Source: Podaxis mareebaensis (lineage: Eukaryota > Basidiomycota > Agaricomycetes > Agaricales > Agaricaceae). From it: a stretch of DNA of 64,000 nt. Position numbers and translations under genes: made by a program. Positions within the stretch are counted from its first letter, which is position 1. Every line of letters starts with the position of its first letter. The stretch is from contig JAEUWP010000027.1 of NCBI GenBank assembly GCA_018524725.1, forward strand, positions 62,001 to 126,000, written 5' to 3'. Positions 24,082-34,773 of this stretch are shown here, one piece after another. The notes beneath the pieces were generated by a model, which worked only from the letters and a program-made list of their open reading frames with translations, searched no databases and was not told where the DNA came from.

Positions 24082-27000
24082 CTACAGGCCGCTAGAGCCA
24101 ATAGGAGACACTAATGTCATCTTCACCTTTCCTCTCTGCGTATTCTTGTCCTTCTCAACTTCAATGTTCACCACCACCTTATCAAACACTGCAATCGTCA
24201 CCTCCCCCGACGGGCCAGGGACTGTGATCGTATAATTGTCCGCATCAAACTTCGTGTCTCTCTTGAACATCACGAGGCCTTCAATACCCAACCTGCCCAC
24301 TTATTAAGCATCAAAACGGGGGAGGGAAGGGATATACGCACTTGGACACAAACACGCTCAGCCCATTTCTGAATGTTCTAATCACGAACGCCTCTTCCCT
24401 CACACCGCCCTTCCCCTCCCTCTCAGTTCTTCCCTTCAGCGCTAATCCGACATAGAACTCGACACTCGCCCGGCCAGCCATCTGTGCCATGCGATGGCGC
24501 CGATTGATGACATCCATGACACGTTCGACGTGGGATTTTGAATGAAGCGAAGGGTGCAGGGGGGCGTACCCGATGGCGGCCGCGAGTTGTCTGTGTGCAA
24601 GGACATCTGCTCCAGGCGTGGGCGATGGTGTTAATGAACATCGTGACAAGAGGAAAGGTAGAACTACTTGCCTGCGTATCGACGGATGGGACTAGTAAAA
24701 TGAGTGTAAATGGGGCTTGCGAGACCGTAATGTCCAAAAGTATCTCTTGGAACACTGCCTGAGCAGAAGTACTCTGCGGAAAGCATGCACCGCGTTGCCA
24801 TGATACGAACGAGCGTGTTGAATGCGGGTTCCTGTGGATCCTACCATTCTCTTCAGGATCATGTCGTACGCGGCGACTAACCACGAAGCACATACCACGC
24901 ATTTATCCAACGAATCCGCCAGCGCCCCCGAGCTCGACACATCCAACCCGATCCCCTTCCTCTTCAACAAAATGTCCTGCAACTTCTCGAAGTTGGTCTT
25001 TGGTGGCGGCAGGTGTCTCCTCAGTACGGCTGTCTGCGGGAAGGTTTCTTGAATCTTCTGCGCAACGCTGATATTTGCGAGAAGCATAAACTCCTCAACG
25101 AGACTGTTCGTTTCACGTAATTCTTTTTGCTCAACGTCGATCGGATCGGAGGATTCCGAACTGTCGAGATGGATTTTGACTTCGGGAGAGGCGAGGTTGA
25201 GTGCACCGGCTTTCATGCGCTTTTCTTTGAGCTTCTTGGCGAGGGTGTTGAGGAGGCGGATGCTGTGCGTAAGATCGTCTTGTTGCTTTCTATCATCCGG
25301 AATGTGGATGGGTGAATGCTGCGCAGTGATAAGAATACGTACGGATCATCCTTGCGAATCTGGGCTTCCTCGTAGGTGAAGGCTGCCTTTGAGGCAATGA
25401 CGGATTTGGTAAATCGAACATTGACAATCTCAGCGTCCGGCGTCAATTCCTGAGCCATGTGTTAGTATATGCATTTTCTCGGGCAGGGTAAGAGTAATTC
25501 ATACCCAGATCGCAGAGAATGCCAATCGTTCAACAAAAGGTCTGAGGGAGCACAGATTCGTGCCCAGCAATGCTGGTAACATATCTATGCGTTTATCGAC
25601 GAGGTACACTGTCGTTCCCCGGTCCGCGGCTTCCTTGTCCATGGGGGTGTCTGCATGCACGAAATGCGACACGTCCGCAATATCTAGCGCTCTGGTTTAG
25701 CGGCAGTCATAGTCGAAAACTCGGAGCGCTTACGAACACCCGCCTCGATATTACCATTGGGCAGGGGTCGGGCGTGAAGAGCATCATCAATATCCTGGCA
25801 ACCTAAAAGTCCCATCAGAAGCAACAAGGTGTACTAGCAGTGGTGAACTCACCGGGAGGATCAATGCTGCAAATCAGAAGTTGCCTCAAATCTTCTCTAT
25901 CCCGCCACGTGAGATTTTCGTCGTTCTTCGGTGGGACAACCCACTGATCGCCTTCAGGCGGCAGACAATCCAGGATCGCCTTTCCGAACGGCCGGTATGG
26001 CACATCAAACTCCAACAGCAAACTCTCCTGCTCTGCCTCCTTACTCTCCACCTTTCCAAGTGCCCTAACAAAATGCCCTTCAGGGTACCTCGAGTTCACA
26101 TCCCAACGATCGATTGCAACTAGAATCTTTTGTCCGATTAGCGTAGGAGCTTGTCTTGTCCTTAGGCGAATCCGGGGTAAGAGACGGGATACAGGTGTGG
26201 CGAAGACAGTTTGTTGAGAGAGAGAAGTAACGTTTCGGGAGCTGAGGGATGTGCTGTCGATGTGGCAAACGTATGCGCGCCAGTTGCGTTTGATTATACC
26301 GACTACGCGACCAGTGGGTTGTTTCTCTTTGGACCGGGCAGTCTCTTCTGATTTGAGGAGGCGGGTTTCACGAGCTATGACTTCATCCCCGTCGGACTCT
26401 TCGCCTTCGTCCCCAGAACCTTCGACGTCATCGTTCTTCAGAGTAGCTAGGATATTCTTAGTTGAGGAAGAGCATGGTATAGATCGGACTCACTGTCCTG
26501 ATCCACAACCTCGTCTGCTGGTGCTTTCCATTCTTTTTCATCAAAGACTTCCACTACAACAATATCACCGTGAACAGCTCGATTCATGTTTTCTCGTCCG
26601 ATGAGAAGAACGGGTTTGTTGAATGCAGGTACCGGAACATTACCCTGGTAGGAAGTGAGAATCAGCGAACACATGTTCGAGGGAACAATCCTACCTCGAG
26701 GTAGTTATATTGATTAGCATTGAAGTGACCCTGGTGGAGTTCCCCTGCCTTGGCCCCCGCAATAAGAGTGGCAGTGGACAGATACTAGAACGAGTCAAGA
26801 AAACACATCTAAATTGTCGTTATTTGCGTACCTCGGGATAGAGCGGTTGTTTCCCTCCAGCCGCTTTAGTCGTTTCGATCTCGTCGGATCCTGTCGCAGA
26901 GAGCAGATCGAGAAGTTGATTGGCCTCGGGTATATTTTCCACATATTTCCTGACTATTGCGAAGATCAAACGTCCACTCTATTCTTGTAGGGGCCCTAAA

Positions 27001-27841
27001 CTCACCAGAGATCGCAGAAATACCAGAGCTCTCTGCCTTCTGTCGATTTGCCGCGTCTTCCGTCATAAGGACGACTGTCGGAATTTTCGGCGGAGCTTGC
27101 CCACGGGTTGGCGGCCTAGTGACTTGAAGATGGGTGTTGTACCATTCTGTTGCCTTTCTAATTCCTAAGAGTAAAGGATCAGCTTTGACCAGAGCGAACG
27201 AAACTGGCGTATACCTCGGTCATTGCGATCGTTTGGAGTCTCGTTCTCTTCCCGGATTATTGCAGTTTCACTAGCCCGCCTCAGGATATGGTTGCAGAAT
27301 TGAATGGACAAACATACGATCGATACTCATTGTAGAAGATCCAGATCCTCTTTTCATCCGCCTTCGTCAGCGCCTTCAACCGATTGTACAACGGGAGCGA
27401 GCGGTGTCGGACTTCCTCCATAACAGTTTGCAATAAGATAATCGGGGGCGTGAACAATGGTGATTCCACGAGATCCATCTATTTTTTTTATGGGTTGGTA
27501 TCACAGACCTACAGGTGTGTGGACAATACGCACCTGTGATAAGAACACATTCGTGTCCGGCAAGATGAAATGACCATTAGGAAATAACGGGTGTGGTGCT
27601 CCAGCCACGGGGAGATTGTTCTCGAGAGACGAATGGCACACAATACAGTTCTGAATACCACAAGCAACGTCGTCGCGAAGGTATCGTTCACGGAGGACTG
27701 ATGAACAATGAGATCGAACGTCGAATGAGAAGAAACACTCCCACCTTTGATGACCTTTCCCCTGGCAGTTTTTTTGAAGAACTTGCGCTGGGTGATAACG
27801 GCCTCTGAGCGAGGGCGCTTCTTAATCGTGATTTGTTCCAT
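24082..27841 (-). CDS. dis3: Exosome 3'-5' exoribonuclease and endonuclease Dis3/Rrp44
   Basis: Catalytic subunit of the RNA exosome. The ATG at 27839-27841 opens [15 protein letters not shown], then [17 protein letters not shown], a Cys motif ([10 protein letters not shown]) and the PIN nuclease start [13 protein letters not shown], followed by [20 protein letters not shown]. Cold-shock domains follow ([53 protein letters not shown]). The RNB domain has [19 protein letters not shown] then [13 protein letters not shown], which carries the acidic metal-binding cluster, then [30 protein letters not shown] and SNIPS-like downstream parts through many introns. The C-terminal S1 domain (about 24082-24350) ends [15 protein letters not shown]. 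Its 3' end is the breakpoint of the adjoining tandem duplication. PIN and RNB activities both look intact. Confidence 0.93.
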
Positions 27842-28387
27842 GATATCGTTGCGCTTCCACTAGACTCGAGGAAAAAGTCGACGAGTTCGTGATAACTTGG
27901 TCACTAGGCTTATGAAATTGGAATGTGACAATTCGTGTGACCCATCACTGATCCTCGTTCCTTGAATGCTTCAAAGTCCCTTGAGTTTCGGACCCGGATT
28001 CAACTCTCAAGTTTCAGGTGTATTGCAACAATCTCGCTCTTCCAACCGCATTTTGACCCGGAACCTGTCCTATTAAAATAAGATGTCCTTTATGATTACG
28101 AACTCGCAATTCCACCGGACATTGGCAAGGGACCTGCAACCTTCTTGACACGCTTGCTTGGACAATGCAGGCGAAAGGTGGAGGACGAAGATTCACCGCT
28201 TGACCCTGAAAATGCCTGTGTGGAATGCATTTCTGTGTCTTTTGTGTCCGCTATTTAGGCTCGTTCTTGGATCGGGTTCATTGTCTTTCTTCCCTTCCTT
28301 TTTCCTTGTCATACCCTTATCTTCCCTTTGCTCGGCTGGTTTCCGATTGCATTATTTTGTATTCTATTTATCTGTTGTATTATCAAG
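27842..28387. other. Divergent intergenic region dis3/serine-rich gene
   Basis: 546 bp between two divergent starts, presumably holding both promoters. The half nearest the serine-rich gene is pyrimidine-rich (about 28270-28340), common before fungal starts. I see no gene here. Confidence 0.5.
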
Positions 28388-29496
28388 ATGGGCAGACCAG
28401 ACTTCAACTGGCGCAAGATCGTTCGGAAGTGCGTTTTTAGCCTATATCACATCACAATAGGGTCACCTAACATGATTCCCCTAGTGTTTTTCGTCCACGT
28501 ACGACTCATGGGCATACTGACACACCCGCACCTGCCACGCCAGTGAAGTCTTCTGCCAAGTTGTTGAAGCCCTCGAGGTCTTTTCAAATCTTTCGCAATC
28601 TCTCGATTCATTTTTCTGAAGAAACCAGAGATGACACCTCTTCTTTCATGAGTCCAATGCCTAGAGAACTCCGGTCAACTTCATTTGAGAATGCTGATCT
28701 CCTCTCACCCTTGGGCTCGGATGACTCGGAAGACTGGGATGACTCGGACGAGACTAACTCCGCCAGGATATCGTTCATTGAATGCGGCGAAATCATTGGC
28801 ACCTTCCCTGAACCACCTATATTCAAATCCCAGACATCACCTTCGCGGCGGCATGGACTTGATTGGCCTCCTATACCTGCCGCATTCCTTGAACTCTCCC
28901 CGGACGAAAGATCCCATGACCGAACCAGTTCCACCAGGCGTAATTTGAAGCAGGCCCATGGCCGCAGTCCAGCGCCGTCTCCTCGATCTATCCATCACGG
29001 CCCTCTGCAATATTCGACTACTTGCATTCCCTTTGACCTACTTTCTCGGACTGATCAAACGAATCGTTTTGATGGCTCCCCAAGTAGCTCCAGCTTGCTG
29101 AGGTCCTCATCTCCATCTCTCGGATCGTCAACAAGTCTTCGGTTGTCACTCACTTCCTCGTCGCCCAGACCACACCTTGCTCGTTCTCGGAGCTGCAATC
29201 TACTGTCCCGTCTTTGTACTTTCGAGACTTGTTCCGTTCTCTCTGGTTCGACGACTCCCTCCGGGCGCCGCCCGTCCACAAACGCTTCACTGCAAGATCT
29301 GAGGGCCCCATCTCCCGCTCCAAACCTCCCAAAAACCTCCCCCTCATCATCACCCTCTCCTTCCTCTTTCCGACAGGTAATACTCCATGTACCGGGCTTG
29401 GAGCACAGATTGATGAAGTCCCCTTGCAGTACCTTCGCCTCTGAAGATGATGTAGCGAATGACGGTAATAGTCATGTGCCTTATGGACGATTTTGA
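28388..29496 (+). CDS. Serine/proline-rich orphan protein (about 350 aa)
   Basis: No family recognised. Exon 1 (28388-28428) reads MGRPDFNWRKIVR; a 56-nt GT-AG intron (28429-28484) joins in phase to VFRPRTTHGHTDTPAPATP, and the frame then stays open to the stop at 29496. The phase match is what makes me choose this ATG. The protein is largely disordered: an early segment, PSRSFQIFRNLSIHFSEE, an acidic patch (SDDSEDWDDSDE), and serine clusters between about residues 180 and 320. A conserved-looking end, VILHVPGLEHRLMKSP, may be a short peptide motif. There are no membrane segments. A regulatory or scaffold protein is possible. Confidence 0.65.
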
Positions 29497-29936
29497 TCTA
29501 TTTTCGGGAGTTTTCTCTGTCGTCGTACGAATCACGTTCACCATGAATATACACTCGACGTCGGGCTTTTACTGGACTGTGTGTCACTGTCTCAGCATCT
29601 TTACTCAATGTTCCTTGAAGCGGCCCGGACGAGTATATAGCCACGGACATTCTTCGGTCACGATTCATGTCGATATTTTTGGGCCACGAGCCTCACTGGC
29701 TATTGTGGGGAGGATAATATTTATAGTTCGGGCAACAGCCTAATCACAACGTTTACAACGATGCTGTTTATGGGACTAAGAAGGTCAGTCGTTCAGTCCA
29801 CTCACACGGATTGCAGCAACGAAGTCACACCCGGTAGCCTTCCGCCCGCAGGAGATCCTGCAGCGGGCCGCAATGTATGAATATAAAGCGGCAGAACTCA
29901 ACCCTAAGCTAGCTCAGCAACGTACAAACTTGAACA
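29497..29936. other. Intergenic region upstream of the polygalacturonase
   Basis: 440 bp. It contains a TATAAA at 29882-29887, 50-55 bp before the GH28 start codon, and a 14-bp near-palindrome at 29848-29861 (GCAGGA-GA-TCCTGC) just before it. Such inverted repeats can be binding sites for dimeric regulators such as Zn2Cys6 proteins, but no regulator is indicated by the sequence. No gene seen. Confidence 0.5.
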
Positions 29937-31930
29937 ATGCTGAAAACACTTCTAGGCCTTCTGATGCTCGGTGTCTCTTCTTATGCAGGAAGCGACTGCA
30001 CGGGAACCATCAATTCCATGGCTGGTGGGTGTCGATCTTGTTCCCTTCCTGAGCGAACGGACGTTGATTGTGTATTCCTTCTAGATGTCGCTGCCGCTGT
30101 TCAATGCACTACGGTCGTATTGAATAGCTTCACAGTTCCTGCAGGACAAACGCTCGACCTGAAACTTCTCGCTGGTACTACGGTCAATATGAGTGCGTCT
30201 TTCTGTTTCTCCATACCATTTCCAATTTCACAACACGTACAACGCGGCAGATGGCGACATCTTCTTCGGAAACCTGAGCTGGGCAGGACCCCTTTTCCAA
30301 GTCAGGTAAGCATTTTATCACCCCGTGTGCTCCTGTCCCCCTCATGGGATTATCTCAGTGGCGATTCGGTTACCTGTAAGCTTTCATCGAGGCCTGCAGT
30401 AATCATAACGTATTCATGAACAATAGTCAATGGAAACGGTCACAAATTTGACGGCGGAGGACCTTTCTACTGGGTAGAGTTCTCAATACAAACATTCGAG
30501 CACCCAGAATGTACTAATCATAGAATACAGGACGGCCTCGGCGGAGGAGGAGGCGTAGTCAAACCGGCTCCGATGATGAAGTACGTCTCAACGAAAGTCA
30601 ACCCGGAATCTCAGCTTACCGGTGTTAAAATAGGCTCAGGATCTCCGGCACATATTCTGTGCGTCTTCGTAACGATTTCGGACCTACGCTTGTATTCACG
30701 GTAGGGTTAGAACGTCAAAGTCGTGAACTCACCAGCTAGAACCTACTCCGTTTCCAATCCCGGGCCGCTTGTCATGGACAGGCTGACAATTGATAATTGT
30801 GAGTCTCCCACCCATACATAGCAGGCACACATGCTAACCAGCCACTCATAGCCCTTGGCGACTTGCCTAACTCGAAGAGCGACGGAAAACCGGCTGGTCA
30901 TAACACAGACGGGTTCGACGCAAGCACTACGGACTTGACAATCCAGAACAGGTATAGCCTTCGATTTCTTGGATGATCCCTCGATATAATACATCCTCTG
31001 TAGTGTTGTAATGAATCAAGTGCGTAGCCCGCAGTCCGGGATTCCCTATGCTCATGAGCTCTAAAGGACGACTGTCTCGCCATCAACCGCGGCGCCAACA
31101 TTGTTTTTAAAGGCAATACCTGCTCTGGAGGGCATGGAATTTCGGTGGTGAGTTCCTTTTTCCAACTCTCTATCCACATGGAAAACACATTAAGAATTTA
31201 GGGCTCCATTGACTCTGGAGTGACTGTGAATGGCATTCTCATCTCTGGCAACACAATTATCAACAAGTAAATATCGTACATGTGGCTTTTCCTTCATCTC
31301 ATGCTAACGGAAACTCAGTGACCAAGCCTTACGCATCAAGACCATTGTTGATGCTACTGGTAGCACTGTCACCAATATTACATACTCAGTAAGTCCCAGC
31401 TCTCTGATAAATAGCCTCAAGCACTAACCTGTATATATGAAGGGTAACACCGCGACTGGTATGAGGAGGTTCGGCGTAATCATTGACCAGGTCCTAACTT
31501 CATTCCGCTAAACTTGAGATAGCACTAATGTTCGGATTAGAGTTATCCATCTACCCTCGCTACGCCCGGAAACGGCGTCAAGATCTCTGTAGATTCGTTA
31601 CTTCAACAACGTTGCACTGACCGCTGATTTCATCCCCACAGGCTGTCAACTTTGTTTCCCCTCAAACCTCGATCTCAGTCAACAGTGGCGCCCAAAGGGT
31701 CGCCGTTAATTGTGGCGTAGGTTCTTGCACTGGTGAGTGATGCAGTTCGTGTTTTTCGTCGTGATATTCATGCGTCGATGTTCATAGGCACGTGGAACTG
31801 GTCGAACCTAAAAGTATCCGGAGGAACCGCAGGTAAGAGCCAGCCCGGATCACCCCAACAACGACAACAAATCCGTCAATTCCTAGGTAAAATTGTGAAT
31901 TTCAGCGGCATTACTGGCTTCAGCCAGTAG
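29937..31930 (+). CDS. Secreted endopolygalacturonase, glycoside hydrolase family 28
   Basis: Cleaves homogalacturonan in plant cell-wall pectin outside the cell. The ATG at 29937 opens the signal peptide [18 protein letters not shown]. More than ten short exons join into a right-handed beta-helix: [58 protein letters not shown]. The GH28 catalytic motifs are all present: NTDGFD near 30915-30930, QDDCLAIN split by an intron (about 31015-31095), the GGHGISVGS histidine motif (about 31128-31215) and ALRIKTI near 31329-31349. The end has GVGSC then [13 protein letters not shown], and finishes [12 protein letters not shown]. It appears intact and active. A TATA box lies 50-55 bp upstream of the ATG. 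Confidence 0.9.
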
Positions 31931-32032
31931 GGAATGGATTATGCTACATCATGTACACGGACTGTGCCCTGGTCGTGGTCAAGTGTAACGGAAAAGTTTG
32001 CGTCCGTCAGAGTGATTGGTGCCACTTAACCG

Positions 32033-33727
32033 TTAATCTACAGTAACTTCGACCCCAAGGGCACTGAGACGTTCCACCAGTGACTCTGGGTGCTTGCACT
32101 TCAGTAAGCGAACGACCTTCATTGGTGAACGCTTCGATATGAACGAAACGAGGCGATCTGGGATGTGAATACCCTCGGCTCCTCTAAAATCAACGTGAGT
32201 GAGAGTAACCTGCTGGAGTCCATGAAAGGACATAGATCTGCAGCCACCGTCTGGGGTGGATTCCACTGCATCGTTTTCCTCCTTGTGTACGCCGATGTTC
32301 CCCGCCTCCAGGAGTCTGAGCAACTCGTATGCTGCCGTAGTTTCCTGCAACCGTAGATTCCGTATCTCCTTTCTTACCAGCAGAGGGCCCATGAAAACGC
32401 GGAACCATGCATCAAATTGTGGGTTCATTGAAAGGTGCCTCGACAAGGACATCGTGAAGGCCGCAAATCCACCCTTAGCCTGGAATCTGATATTCGTGGC
32501 TACTAAAAGCCTCTCCATGATAGAACCAACAACATCGATCTGTCGCTGGTAACAATCCATGTACTTCAGATGGATGTCCAGTTTTACCACCTCTTCCTCG
32601 AAAACCTGCAGATAAAGTTGGCTTGGTGATAGTTTGAGATATATAGATCGATTTGTAGCTGATTTGGAGGAAGTGGTATGTGGTTGATCCGACCTGAGGA
32701 ATCCAATAACTGCGTCGAGAGTTGGACCCACCCCAACATCATGGGTCTCAAACCGCAGGACACACGAAGGTGGGATGATGAGCCCGCGAAAGATAGAGCC
32801 GCACGCGAAATGGGCGCCCCTAAGCTCTAATTCTCGGAGATGGGGTAGAGGAAACGCGTTGGGTAGTAAAGAGATTGAACTGGGTTCTCCACCGGAAAAA
32901 TCATCTGGAACGCCCTCCGCCCTAATGCAGCTAGCCAAGGACAATTCTTGGAGGTTGGGGAATTTGCGGATCGCAGTTAACCAATAAGACACTGGTTTCG
33001 AGCCCCAACCATGCGTGGCGTATAGGCAGGTCAAGGTCGTCATTGAGTGCGATGGAAGAGGAACGGATGGTCCGTTGAGATAGAGGCGGCGAAGCTTTGA
33101 TGGCAAAGCCGCGGGCAAGGAGTCCCTCGACCAACCCTCATTTATGTCGCCGAAGCGAGAGTGGGAGATATTACAGGTTACTAGATCCAGGTCCTCCAAG
33201 TCGTTAAGCTCTCGCAATTGGCGCAAAAGCTTTCTGGCGAGGTATGAATCTTGTACATTAGCGTAGAGTCCCCGAATCCGATGTCCGCACAATACGAGAG
33301 CAACGTGCTCTTCTTTCGCTCCCGGAGGTATGAAGATGTTGATTGGTCGATCGCGACTGCGTCTAAGGACCTCGCCGATCCAGTAACTCCCGGCAGTTAA
33401 GTCCACAGCGTTGCACCACATGTCCGGGCATTCTAGAGCGATTTCTCGCCATCGATGACAAACCTGAGCCAAGTACCTCTTGGTGGTACAATATTTCTTG
33501 ATTAATACAGGGTACTTGGAGGCGTGAGGTGGCAGAGTGCCCTTCATGAAGACCTGATACAGGAGTTCGCAGGGCAACTGCGAGACCGGTTGTTTGTCAT
33601 TGTGAATTCGGAGTTGATTCAAGTTCCTTTCTGGTTCTCTCTGCTGCTGCTGTTTCTTTATGCTAATCTTCAAGTACTATCAGCCAACCTGAATATTTCG
33701 TAGGGTTTGAACCTACCGGCTGCACAT
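32033..33727 (-). CDS. F-box protein with leucine-rich-like C-terminus, copy 1
   Basis: Likely substrate adaptor of an SCF ubiquitin ligase. The long exon (32033-33662) has no ATG before the F-box. An 11-nt first exon (33717-33727, reading M-C-S and part of R) plus a 54-nt intron (33663-33716, gtaggt to gattag) joins in phase to IKKQQQQREPERN, so I place the start at 33727. The F-box is SQLPCELLYQVF, followed by YLAQVCHRWREIALECPDMW. The remainder (about 430 residues) has irregular leucine-rich spacing (LRRLYLNGPSVPLPS, LPHLRELELRGAHFACGS). Ends LSALGVEVTVD. It is a clear paralogue of the next gene on the same strand, with matching blocks such as MWCNAVDLTAGSYWIGEVL. Confidence 0.8.
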
Positions 33728-34773
33728 GAACTCGAGTATTCACGATCTGTTGAGCCGACTATATACCAAGTCAGTCGGATCATCATGAAGATCCATTATC
33801 GCGTACTTGGGTCCGATGATCGTGCTTGCGATGATAATGACGGAGCTTGCGCAATGACTGGACGAGTCTTAAAAGGTGTCGGAGGATGCGGGTGAGTCGA
33901 CTCGGACTTTGAGAGGTTAAAATCATTACAAGAATTGTGAACAACACCTGGACCTTTAAGTAGCAGAGAGCGCCTAATGTGCCGAGTATGGGTAAGAACG
34001 GGTCCCAGGAACCTGAACCTCAATTTGAACCGCCTCATGTTCAAAGCATGTTTGAACCGTCACGTCTTAATCATAGTTCGTTGATCCCATCAAAACATTG
34101 AATATGAGATACCGGGCTTTTACCTCGTTTCCCCGAAGAATTTCACACCATAGTCCTCCCCATAGATATTGTTGTTCAGCCTCGAACGTTTAACCTCTGA
34201 TAGATGCTTGGCCATCGTATCATGACAATCGTAACGTCCTATTAGAAGAAAAGATAAAGCCAGGAACTCGTACTATTGATAAATAGCACTGTATTAGTCT
34301 TATGGAAATAGGACGGTATTGTAACCCCTATACGTCTCTGTGACGAGTAAGTTGGATTGAAGAGAAGATGCCGATTCCTTGAACATGAACGGCGGTTAGC
34401 ATAACTGCCGGTATTAGCGTGGGCAATAATATATGGGCGTTAAGCTCGGAAATCGTGGGGATGCACTTTCGCACCTGTGTTATCGTCTCCCCAAATCTTA
34501 GTGTAGGCGCAACTCACAAATGTTGTGCTCGTGTTGTAACAGGCTTCTCGAAAAAATCATCAACGGTTGTAACATGTTGTGAGCTTCATCTGGGGAGTGC
34601 TGGGGACCTATTTCCCTTGACAAGCGCCGAATCTTGACCATTGGTTAGCCAGTAGACATTGAAAAGTTAATACTTTCATGCATAATAAGTGTGCCGATAA
34701 GTAAGCAGGGTTACAACTATGACAGACAGCTCATCTGTGCATTACTAGTTGTATGGGATGTGAATATTGCCAG
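33728..34773. other. Intergenic region between two F-box paralogues
   Basis: About 1 kb. A TATA-like tatata lies near 33758, about 30 bp upstream of the copy 1 start. Otherwise I see only short unsupported frames, and no gene. Confidence 0.5.

Larger units (their letters stand above)
20405..24125. repeat. Tandem duplication unit B (cdc6-dis3 intergenic copy 2)
   Basis: Second copy of the block described for unit A, in the same orientation, joined to it by about 85 bp of unmatched sequence (20320-20405). It runs into the 3' end of the intact dis3 gene. A 155-bp segment at about 23641-23798 is absent from unit A, while two longer segments of unit A are absent here. Similarity is high but clearly not identical (many substitutions in non-coding parts), so this is not an assembly artefact of one locus. 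Confidence 0.85.

Noticed and set aside
33705..33765. tRNA-like T-arm (five-base stem around ttcaaac) on the minus strand
   Set aside because: The acceptor stem does not pair, the D-arm is not clean and the anticodon loop would have eight bases. The same bases make better sense as the first intron of F-box copy 1.
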